Source: Rhodopseudomonas pentothenatexigens
GTDB taxonomy: Bacteria > Pseudomonadota > Alphaproteobacteria > Rhizobiales > Xanthobacteraceae
Direction of reading: 5' to 3'
NCBI RefSeq assembly: GCF_900218015.1
Contig: NZ_UFQQ01000002.1
Coordinates: 74,506 to 138,505, forward strand
DNA length: 64,000 nucleotides
The notes below the pieces were generated by a model. The model did not search any database. It was given only the letters and a program-made list of their open reading frames with translations, and was not told the origin of the DNA. The position numbers and the translations under genes were made by a program. Shown here piece after piece: positions 46,801-49,725 of this stretch; the first letter of the stretch is position 1; every line of letters begins with the position of its first letter.

Positions 46801-49092
46801 CGGCCCCGAGATCGCGGTCGGAGCGGTCTCGCCGGTGTAGCCGACCAGTTCGCCGGTCGCCAGAATGGCGAAGCGCACCTGCTGCCCGAGCGAGGTCAGC
46901 GTTTCGCCATAGGCGCCGACCACCGTGACGTCGGCGTTGGTGAAGGCAACAGAGCGGTCGCCCGGCTGGCCGTTGCCGTCGTTGCCGTTGTCGGCCCCCC
47001 AGGCGATGTTCAGCGAGACGCCGCTCACCGCGGCGCCGCCGACGCCGTCCTCCTCGTCGTTGCCGCCGGGAAGCCCCTCGTCCTCGACCATCGAGGTGTC
47101 GCCGCTGTCGGCGATCGGCACGTCATCGACGACATTGACGGTGAAGGTGCTGGACGACGGGTCACCGTCGCCGTCGGTCGCGGTGTAGTTGAAGGTCAGC
47201 GACAGCGTGTTCTGTTCGCCGCCCGCCGCGTGGTCGAGCGGCTTCACAAGGGTCAGATTGTAGCTGCCGTTGCCGGCGTCCGAGAGCGACGCGAACAGCA
47301 CCACATTGGCCGCGCCGGTCGAGGTCGGCACCGACTCGCCGGTGTAGCCGACCAGTTCGCCGGTCGCCAGGATGGTGAAGCGCACCTGCTGTCCGAGCGA
47401 GGTCAGCGTCTCGCCATAGGCGCCGGTGACGGCGACTTCGGCATTGGTGAAGGCGACCGAACGATCGCCGGCTCCTCCGGTGCCGGTGTTGGCGTCGTCG
47501 GAATTCCAGTCGATGTTGAGCGAAACGCCGCTCACCGAAGCGGACAGGAAGCCCTCTTCGTTGTTGCCGCCGGGCAGCGCCTCGTCCTCGACGGTCGCGA
47601 GATTTCCCGGATTGGCGACCGGGACGTCGTCGGCGACGTCGACGGTGAAGCTCGACGCCACCGGGTCGCCGTCGGCGTCGGTCGCCACGATCGCGAAGGT
47701 CAGCGGCTGGGTCGCACCGTTGGGGCCGACATGATCGAGGTTGTCGAGCAGCGTGAAAGTGTAGCTGCCGGCGCCGACGTCGGACAGCGACACCGTGAAC
47801 ACGGTGCGGTCGCCCGCGGTGGCGACGATCGAGGTGCCGTCGGCCGACAGCGCGTAGCTGACGGTTTCGCCGTTCGAGGTCAGGCCCAAAGCGGCAAGCG
47901 TGGCGAGAGCCGAGCCGGCGAACACCAGCGAGCGGTCACCGACGACCAGCGCACCGGTGGACCCGCCGTCGACGCTGCTGTTGCCGCTATCGGCGCCCCA
48001 AGCGATGCCGAGCGACGCGGTCACGGCGCTGGAAACGAACGCGTTGCCCTCGCCGGTCTGCTCGTTCAGGCCAGTCGGCGCCACGCTGCCGGCCACCGGC
48101 GAATCGTCGTTGACGCCGATCACCACCGACACCGGTGCGGTGTCGCCGCTGCCGTCGGTCGCGATGATGTCGAAGGTGAGATTCAGCGTGTCTTCGGTGC
48201 CGCCGATCGGATGATCGAGCGGACGCAGCAACGTCACGGTGTAGGAGCCCGCGATCGTCGTGGCGGCATCGAGGGTGACGACGAACACTTGATTGGCGGC
48301 GATCGACGGATCGCTGCCGATGTAGCCGATCAGGGCCGGCTGGCCGCCGATCGTCGTGATCGCGAGGCTGACCGCCTGCCCGCCAGAGGTCAAGCCGGCA
48401 AGTCCCGGCTGGGCGGCCGCGAACGCAAAGGTGCGGCCATCGAAATCGCTCCCGAAATCGATGTTGAGCGAACCGGTGAAGCTGGTGACGAGACCGCCGC
48501 TATCCCCGAGGCCGCCGGGATTGCCTTCCAGCAGACCGTCCTCGTTGAGGATGATGCTCTGGGGCGTGCCGGGGATCGGCGTCGACGTGGAGTTGAGCGC
48601 GGAGACATTGAATCCTCCGGCCCCCGCTTCGCCTGCCAACAGCGCCAGCGGCGTGCCGCCGGCGAGCGCATCGACCGTAAACGAGCCAAAATTCGCGCCG
48701 GACGGCACGCCCGGGGCACCCGGCGTGCCTGCCGCCGGCAACACCGACTGATCGGTCGTGATCGGGAAAAGTTCCGCGAACTGATTGCCGTCGAGAATCC
48801 GGTCCGCCGCCACTTCGAACGACACGTCCGGCAACGGCGAACCTGTGTTGTTGAACACCGGATCGATCGAAATCGTCGACTGGTTGTCGAACAGGATGAT
48901 CAGTCGATCGCCGATGCGAACGAAGGTCAACTTCTCGCTCGAGATGTCGCTGAAATCGATCCTGGTTGCACCGTCGAGATGGACGGTCACGGCCTGGCCA
49001 CTCTGCGGCTTAGCGACCTTCAGCGGCTTGGGGGCGGCCGATGATTGCGGCGACGAACCAGACAGCTGAGCCAGCACGATCGGAGCATTCAT
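28861..49092 (-). CDS. Giant type I-secreted RTX adhesin 1 (6743 aa)
   Basis: One uninterrupted frame from the ATG at 49090-49092 (GGAGG about 9 bases upstream) to 28861. In order: residues 1-175, a non-repeated N-terminus with a PAAG dialanine motif at 119-122; about 178-3765, 21 repeats of 140-200 residues, each with WGAD, DRSVAF, LSDxGxGSY, LDH and ATDxDGD motifs ending VxDDxP (DUF5801-like); 3817-3871, internal RTX; 4072-4210, jelly-roll; 4215-4316, VCBS; 4358-4486, PPC-like; then cadherin-like domains; 5767-5902, C-type-lectin-like; 6240-6640, RTX; and a C-terminal secretion domain ending HTLTVSA. There is no Sec signal, as expected for type I export. The very high Asp/Gly and near-absence of Cys fit calcium-stiffened cell-surface adhesins of the LapA/BapA class. 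Its likely role is attachment or biofilm. No frameshift was seen. Confidence 0.95.
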   Translation of the reverse strand: MNAPIVLAQLSGSSPQSSAAPKPLKVAKPQSGQAVTVHLDGATRIDFSDISSEKLTFVRIGDRLIILFDNQSTISIDPVFNNTGSPLPDVSFEVAADRILDGNQFAELFPITTDQSVLPAAGTPGAPGVPSGANFGSFTVDALAGGTPLALLAGEAGAGGFNVSALNSTSTPIPGTPQSIILNEDGLLEGNPGGLGDSGGLVTSFTGSLNIDFGSDFDGRTFAFAAAQPGLAGLTSGGQAVSLAITTIGGQPALIGYIGSDPSIAANQVFVVTLDAATTIAGSYTVTLLRPLDHPIGGTEDTLNLTFDIIATDGSGDTAPVSVVIGVNDDSPVAGSVAPTGLNEQTGEGNAFVSSAVTASLGIAWGADSGNSSVDGGSTGALVVGDRSLVFAGSALATLAALGLTSNGETVSYALSADGTSIVATAGDRTVFTVSLSDVGAGSYTFTLLDNLDHVGPNGATQPLTFAIVATDADGDPVASSFTVDVADDVPVANPGNLATVEDEALPGGNNEEGFLSASVSGVSLNIDWNSDDANTGTGGAGDRSVAFTNAEVAVTGAYGETLTSLGQQVRFTILATGELVGYTGESVPTSTGAANVVLFASLSDAGNGSYNLTLVKPLDHAAGGEQNTLSLTFNYTATDGDGDPSSSTFTVNVVDDVPIADSGDTSMVEDEGLPGGNDEEDGVGGAAVSGVSLNIAWGADNGNDGNGQPGDRSVAFTNADVTVVGAYGETLTSLGQQVRFAILATGELVGYTGETAPTAISGPNVVFYASLSDANNGEYSFTLVKPLDHAAGGSENTLALNFNYTATDSDGDTSSSVFQVQIVDDTPIANTGTKATVEDESLAGGNNESADGYAASVSNISLNIAWGSDNGNDNNGQPGDRSVAFTSANVTVSGAYGEVLTSRGQTVQFALLPDGTLVGYTGEAVPTSTSASNVVLFATLSDANNGEYNFTLVKTLDHFGGNGENTLSLTFGYTATDSDGDTSSSSFTVDIVDDVPVVGTPYQDGVVEEEQPIVVGAGNEDFGGSGDADTGITVVGVPVVLNDRTTQTANGTLAIAWGADNANDGNGQPGDRAVAFTAAGVAALEAQQLTSRGAEIHYKVFTINGGQVLVAYTGSVEPASVPANTNAAIAAHVVFTVSLSDSGAGSYKFTLIDTVDHKGEVQGEDSLALQFQFTATDSDGDTTEPASFSVKVIDDAPVAVGTILTRTVEEEQLGGNEDTRGVGDGDFTLGGLVDLTTATAGGPLNIFWGGDDSNVGGSVGYAGTQAAGDRSVVFGGTSGAYIADGVISAAVAAQFVAVTGGNGAISLADLTSGGESLIYTLSANGTVLTATTAGSNQTVFTVTLSDQGSGAYVFNLSGVLDHPVSGSSASQEDSLSFRFTFTARDGDGDVARDTFTVNVVDDSPIANVGNSSTVEDESLAGGNNEADGFTASVSNISLNIAWGADDANDGTGQPGDRSVAFSGASVAVSGAYGEALTSRGQTVQFTLLPDGTLVGYTGPIAPASTAAGNVVLFATLSDAGNGEYSFTLKQPLDHAAGSGENTLSLTFGYTATDSDGDTSSSTFTVSIVDDVPVVGTPYQDGVVEEEQWIVVGPGNEDTSGTGDGDGWGSFLGFPYFVDNTTETAGGTLAIAWGADSANDGNGQPGDRSVYFTAAGIAALEAQQLTSRGAEIHYKVFTLNGAEVLVAYTGDTAPSAVPTTSGAAIAANVVFVVGLSDSGNGSYAFTLVDTIDHPGAVQGEDALPLSFGFAATDSDGDTVTGSFTVKIIDDAPVIGNPDDEVVRETDLPTTNYDANHPDYPNSTVQTGDLEISWGADDNNSGAISNRSVVFTTSQGATGLTSDGSPISYSISPDGTLLTATTADNRVVFTVQLSDSGDGSYTFTLFDNLDHASSGPNDGSLALSFGFKATDGDGDTATSSFKVTVLDTTPVAYGGDARTVDEDDLPSGTDSAKEPRIVSGDLNVSWGSDDANPTSGGGLGDRSVGFSYATASANVDAENAYGQNLTLKSDGQTVKYAFENGVLVGYTGTDLANGTRVFEVSLSDQDDGSYTFTLLDNLDHPAGAGENVIRLEFSYTATDGDGDTSSDSFTVTIKDDVPVIGNTVDATLTENTTGLAGTEAFQTQTASNVSLAINWGADDNNSGAANRSVAFSSSIDSGDVVRTTAWGSPALTSNGVTVQFIRVSDTEIWGVANDNGGSLSLNDRKVFHITLSDDGSGSYTFELLDNVDHRGTGQGNALSLDIGFTATDADDDTVGSSFTVTINDDNGRPSIGTTETKTVDEDGLSGGNTAPATGDVAGANVAATGSLAISWGADDNNSGTANRSVAFSGITNGQNATSDAGLLTADGVQVKLWVVGNTLYGYTGANPSGGNPPSSGSRVFTVTLDDSGAGSYSFTLLKNVDHPAGGDENDVNLTFGFTATDSDNDQVTGNFTVTIDDDSATIGTIANQSVTELTASGFSNSFQAQSLSNVSLNISWGADDANPTAGAGVHDRSVAFAASLADAVPAGITSNGYDLVYRLSADGQTLTAYRYENGHYLAGNGGDLGTSPSNAARVFSVSLSDAGNGSYNFTLYDNLDHPTGADANTLPLNFGFTATDSDGDVTSGSFTVDVIDDVPVATGSPDVGAVTEVALTGGLSVTTGALKIDWNADDYGGRHLEFVTSGGNPVITAGLTSDGVPLVYLVRTASNGVDQELVAFKTGDAQIDGNAVFIIALNSPSNPTYVFTLFENLDHSGVNGTTLPVTFQVRGVDGDGDTVDQTVTVNVADDTPTLTQTYRYNDVYEPQLSGGRDVDGHNFAVQFGADGYGATEFTGAIKLDIGPGLPGNISFDVSAGAHREPLLTSDGRAITFVKVDANTIRGYVASADNGGNGDVTILEIKLTDTDTSATTTLYGPIDHIAVADGSQIASIRVDATVAFSDGDGDVVTGIIRTTIHDDAPTSTGAVTADTVLDDDAFGGNANGTGDVADATTVSGSAGALFAIGADGFKSVVLGATTSFSAIYTDANGVAQTESVTWGSPTVVGGATTWIASGAHGDAARLTINADGSYTFTALKPLVHPTPGATEETLSLTFNYTVTDRDNDTASGSLTVKVNDDTPTLTQTYRYNDVYEAQLSGGPDADGHSFAVQFGADGYGATAFTGAIKLDIGAGLAGNVSFDVSAGAHREPLLTSEGRAITFVKVDANTIRGYVASADNGGNGDVTILEIKLTDTDASATTTLYGPIDHKAAQDGAPIADLCVDATVAFSDGDGDVVTGIIRTTIHDGAPTITAIDSQSVTELTASGFSNAFQAQSLSNVSLNISWGADDANPTAGAGVHDRSVAFAASLADAVPAGITSNGYDLVYRLSADGQTLTAYRYENGHYLAGNGGDLGTSPSNAARVFSVSLSDAGNGSYNFTLYDNLDHPTGDGANTLPLNFGFTATDSDGDVTPGSFTVDVIDDVPQVTAGAEVGSVEERYLDGPHPTTFGNLEIDWNSDDRNVHLTFTSTTITDDFGNVLALTSGGVALKYAIVPADGSSNPLDQKLIAYKDGDTPDNPVFTVNLIAAGNPSYQFVLYQALDHFGTYDDTLPLTFGVTGHDGDGDTVTQTFTVTLEDWSPQSNDIDPVTIEEAAGSVSTGDVDLEIDFGADGDSAGASVTFVQASPTSVLTQDGAAVTLTSLGVGLIYVLSPDGTTLSAYRFNGTSFVGQNGALLGSNIAAAADAQVFTVTLSDAGTGSYNFTLLQPLDHPGATGTTQQLTLAFGFRIIDADGDDDFTNGFSVVVDAAGSVSTAYTAPDSAVFVNLSDTAQTVNGQTVLAHSVTDRATVADKVVGLDRLGAITMANGGNAGDILIGGVGNNKLFGNGGADILIGGGGLNTLQGGAGDDTTIYDVGIGGRDTVDGGADTDTQIINGTSADETFNINAINLGGISHLAANIDTTSTAADGSNYEVATAAVEEWVVEGGAGSDTFNITGPLLGTGIATSTLTIDGDGGADTLDLTNYAHDIRIVSDGGSDSDTVKFGFNKADATYAKVFAPDGVTLTGVQVTYNGVTHLLTNYETFRFADGDWTLPDLVNTPPEFTSVSSGQVTEDFTYTIPLSQRVTNGSFEGPTSAARLSGWTTSNIDLISEPHSGSSSVGVYQTTGTLTQTIQTVAGVTYTISFYASNPFDSLGEVESLKVLWDGQTAFSQGNIPASGSYTAFTLYSITVVATGPSTTLTIEMQDSRGWWVLDDVSVTAVVQTGIETASGTLSFSDVDIGDVHQVSYTPAAGGYYGTFTPVITDSATADRQGTITWTYTVNDSEIQHLAAGQTVTQTYTVSIDDGHGGVTTRNVDIQLHGTNDAPVATGDTVSMTYIGVPPGAASSTPVLDEAENNNSRPNANVIDRSLLKVAANANLTEATDPSITVKGSITDGSSDYFAITLKAGEKLVLDVDNTSGNLDTILRVRAANGDVLAYNDDSSKSLGGGGSNDSNGGRDSYLTYTATADGTYYIEIARYSGGTTGNYELQVSIDNMKWYTASPLTVSAATLLANDYDVDNGDTFTIVSVGGQGVTLVGGDVVVQPGVTSFTYTVRDSHGAESTATVQVDQIIVDPNDAPVLTGPGVALGAQVEDAGAPVGAVGTKVSDLVDLPGNGGHNNVADPDAGAVTGIALTGANAANGTWWYSLDNGATWSNVGNVSGTQALLLGENARLYFQPNADWNGSVANAITYRAWDQTSGAEGSKADTSVNGGTSAFSTAEVSSSLGVDAVNDAPQIHAPAGITVDEDGSFTFAGSNAITFSDVDGDVALTGSISITNGTLTFPSGGTANSITFGVTTISQLNSALANLVFKPIPNSEAPAQIHISITDNGNTGSGGSLIATKTITIDVNPIADAPIAVDDSVSATEDMPLVVSDPAQGVLANDSDPDTGDTISVVAGDYATSGGGIIHFNADGTYSYTPKADFNGIDTVEYTVTDASGATDTATLTIEVAAVNDAPQIHAPADITVDEDGSFTFGGSDAITFSDVDGNVALTGSISITNGTLTFPSGGTANSIVFGVTTISQLNAALANLVFKPTPNSEAPAQIHISITDNGNTGSGGSLIATKTITIDVNPIDDAPVTTPVALAAIAEDSGAHLITQAQLLANASDIDSSTLTATNLQIATGGGTLVNNNDGTWTYTPSANDDTAVSFSYTVSDGTTSVPGSATMDITPVNDLPQAVADNGATDPAFRMTEDAGSAIFDVLANDTRDVDDGAPNTVTISGIQVPNNTYGIDASDLQVTVTSDNKIQVTLLGTDWNKLSGGSFLTIPIGYTLHGDGADASSAFLTLRVTGVNDAPVLDATKTPTITLVEDAGPASFAGKVQVSSLASASGIGNVNDVDGTVAGIAITGASTAHGTWSWSMDGNTWFALNPAGLSDSHALLLYGNWYVYFQPAAGYDGTVSDGLTIRAWDQTAGTPGSYADVSVNGGSTAFSSVADTVSLTVYPGNDAPVITGIGTLAYEENMGPTVIAPSVTVVDSDSANFAGGSLTVALTANGASYDSLMLKEQGTGDGMIHINGSTVSYNPIGAETLVVVGTVSGGDNGAPLVVTFLSTATPEAIAALIESVAFVSASEDPSTLTRAVTYTMTDGDGGTTSVIGTITVAAVNDKPVFDLDTDNSAGMTGANYQTSYVGGAAAKSIADTDSHLTDVDNTSMASATITLTNAQTGDALNLDTSLLDSLGITTHVIDTSVPGKVSVTLGGSASLAAYESAIESVTFSSTGQSSVDRTVTVTVSDGTASSDVATTTIHVTPAPASTAAVAQGDIISLVPTGWTWLSDNGHIYKFVGTSTSWDAAVSSAASMIAGQSYLATVTSAGEDGLIDSLVGSGNRSYLGASDAATDGTWVWATGPEAGQVLYAGGLAVNGAYTDWSGTGPSGTSPGGFEEDYLATDLNHFWNDVSLSGSSNTIGYTAEAGGGGTTYAAITEDAPFSFSQSWLLSNDSNAPSAIMSVSSTSAKGAVVSYDAQTGLITYNASGSATLQHLAAGETTTDTFTYTIDDGNGGTSTATVTVNVQGVNDVPTGTSAALTVMEDVTRVLTLADFGYSDDDGDAMSGVTITSLSANAGLGQLLYGNAAVTVGQFVSSADIAAGMLNFAPKDNVFTNVGNVSFGFKVMDSNGASDASADTITIQFDNSNKPDSTSDNYDSTANASENIGLSASYKDSGGTDNLRIANASFATLTSLTFLRSDNNLEIGWASSTSNGYATVLDQYVGGNAFENVLFQANASYGGYVIAGPYTLAQGLNNSATSSYNIIAGTEASDTMSGGSSRDVMFGNGGHDTLYGNAGSDLLVGGLGDDRLEGGSSDDTYLFGLADGNDTVYDEGGAGDRIVIKTNGADLTGLHAHDTNSAAGSGNLMIQFNGQSIVVEAQYDGTGHAANTINFDNGTVYGYTLGAGDYTFDGSDPVADANGFRTVSVSSGSNFIAGEIEAANKIAGGSGADLIFGGDLADTLNGGGGNNLIVGGKGNDTLSAGIGNDVYAFGLQDGIDTITDSSGIADAIFIDTDGAALSGLSAYDNNNGTSSGSLVIQYNGQQVTVVDHFGGKAIERISFDGGSVDGYDLGTTIYTVRTNDPNSSGGARTVDLSFTSSDNFIAGEEGSANAITGGSARDLIFGGGHDDVLSGGEGNDYIVGGGGNDSLISGAGNDTLRGGSGADVFKFAETGSSNIDTILDYNSAEDDSLDLSALLDAAYGPGNNVDANFVRLVNSGADVKVQVDVDGATGGQNWADVAVLQGYHSAGNTVLAQFENTTHTLTVSA
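28864..30370 (-). other. C-terminal RTX blocks and type I secretion domain of adhesin 1
   Basis: GGxGxD nonapeptide repeats occur in three clusters: near 30370-30200 (GNGGHDTLYGNAGSDLLVGG), near 29800-29700 (GGDLADTLNGGGGNNLIVGG) and near 29340-29160 (GGEGNDYIVGGGGNDSLISG). These bind calcium on export. The last 105 residues (FKFAETGSSNIDTILDYNSA onward) form the secretion-target domain read by the ABC exporter. Confidence 0.92.
31387..31795 (-). other. C-type-lectin-like domain in adhesin 1
   Basis: Residues 5767-5902 show the CTLD order: W-A-A helix (STSWDAAVSSAASM), YLATVTSAGED, the YLGASDAATDGTWVWATGPE core with W and G spacing of the WIGL-to-W-G region, an EDYL segment, the WND motif (HFWNDVSLSG) and the GYTAE end strand. 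All disulfide cysteines are missing, as is usual for bacterial secreted CTLDs. It may bind glycans or a protein ligand at the fibre tip. Confidence 0.85.
35636..36879 (-). other. Jelly-roll, VCBS and PPC-like domains in adhesin 1
   Basis: 36466-36879 encodes a carbohydrate-binding-like jelly roll (VTNGSFEGP, TQTIQTVAGVTYTISFYASN, WWVLDDVSVTAV). 36145-36450 encodes a VCBS repeat (GTLSFSDVDIGDVHQVSYTP, QTYTVSIDDGHGG, HGTNDAP). 35636-36020 encodes a PPC-like bacterial pre-peptidase domain (DYFAITLKAGEKLVLDVDN, LTYTATADGTYYIEIARY). Adhesive and folding roles are inferred. Confidence 0.8.
37810..48560 (-). repeat. Array of about 21 tandem DUF5801-like repeats in adhesin 1
   Basis: Each unit runs from an acidic entry (VEDExLxGGN or VTELTASGF) through SLNIAWGADxxN, DRSVAF, LTSxG, a YxLxxDGTLxxYTG strand, VFxxxLSDxGNGSYxFTL, LDHxxG, LxFxFTATDSDGD and the end VxDDxP. 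Boundaries fall near 48110, 47630, 47125, 46610, 46105, 45505, 44885, 44375, 43780, 43310, 42810, 42290, 41775, 41250, 40800, 40300, 39820, 39310, 38785 and 38310. Units differ from about 20 to nearly 100 percent identity, so the array grew by both old and recent duplications. The Asp-rich linkers probably bind calcium and stiffen the stalk. Confidence 0.88.
38785..41754. repeat. Recent near-identical DNA duplications inside adhesin 1
   Basis: 38785-39288 and 41251-41754 are almost identical (offset 2466 bases, 822 codons). 39323-39826 and 40301-40804 are also very similar (offset 978 bases, 326 codons). Both offsets are multiples of three and all copies keep the same orientation. Confidence 0.9.
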
Positions 49093-49146
49093 TGGTCACA
49101 ACCTCCACATCAGGGCCACATACGTGGCGGCCCTTCGACGAAGGTT

Positions 49147-49176
49147 AAAATATTCTTACCAATGGATTTTCGTCAA
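49147..49176 (-). promoter_or_regulatory. Candidate promoter of giant adhesin 1
   Basis: Reading leftward, TTGACG at 49171-49176 and TATTTT at 49147-49152 are 18 bases apart, placing the transcript start about 48 bases before the ATG. A palindrome CCTTCGTCGAAGG at 49132-49144 covers the predicted start and could be an operator. Confidence 0.5.
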
Positions 49177-49675
49177 TAAATCTCGCTTATTTTCAGTATG
49201 TTTGAATTGTATTGGTTAAATGTGAGACGTACAGTCAAATCTCTATATTTCGTAGTTCTGAAGACCACCGGAAGATAATCTAGACAATATTGAAGTTTTT
49301 ACTTGCAGTATTGAACATTCGTGCAGCCCTTATGTTCTAGAATTCCAGATTTCGGAACCACGAATACATGTTCGGTACCCCGCCGGACCATGCGATTCAC
49401 ACGCAATTCCACTTCACATTGTGTGGAATACGAACCAAGCCAATGGGTATTATTTTGAACAGGCCGGCGGTAACTTTCCGAACTGGAACCGGGGTGATTG
49501 CGGCGCATCAGCGCCCATGGCTGCCCGCAGCGGCGAACCTGCCCTTTTATGTCCCCCGCCGCGCGACTCGCATCGCGGCAATCAACCGATGGTGGTGCGG
49601 CCGACCGGGCCTGCGCTGACGACGTTCGGCGCCAGATTTACGAAACGCCCGCACGCTCCGCGGGTCGCCCAACGG
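49177..49675. promoter_or_regulatory. AT-rich intergenic control region between the two giant genes
   Basis: About 200 bases (49140-49340) are strongly AT-rich against a GC-rich genome. No credible gene is present; the 69-codon frame at 49299-49508 lacks a ribosome site and a recognisable fold. Two further palindromes occur: 49336-49349 (TCTAGAATTCCAGA, 12 of 14 symmetrical) and 49406-49429 (arms ATTCCAC/GTGGAAT). These suggest binding of regulators or a nucleoid protein such as an H-NS/MucR/Ros type. Confidence 0.5.
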
Positions 49676-49699
49676 AAAAAGGCCGCCCGAAGGCGGCCT
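49676..49699 (-). terminator. Rho-independent terminator of giant gene 2
   Basis: Reading leftward, a perfect 8-base stem AGGCCGCC/GGCGGCCT capped by a stable TTCG tetraloop is followed by a run of five T residues, 27 bases after the stop. It shows that the two giant genes are separate transcription units. Confidence 0.9.
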
Positions 49700-49725
49700 C
49701 CCCTGCGTGTATCGCGATCGCGCGA

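Noticed and set aside
37810..48560. CRISPR-like array
   Set aside because: The repeats are in-frame protein domains of 420-600 bases with gradual divergence, not short identical repeats with unique spacers, and no cas gene is present.
38725..49044. A 3439-codon open frame on the plus strand opposite adhesin 1
   Set aside because: It is exactly antisense to the repeat array. GC-rich codon bias (few TTA, CTA or TCA codons in the real frame) leaves it free of stops. Its sequence is Arg/Val/Gly/His-rich without domains or a start site.
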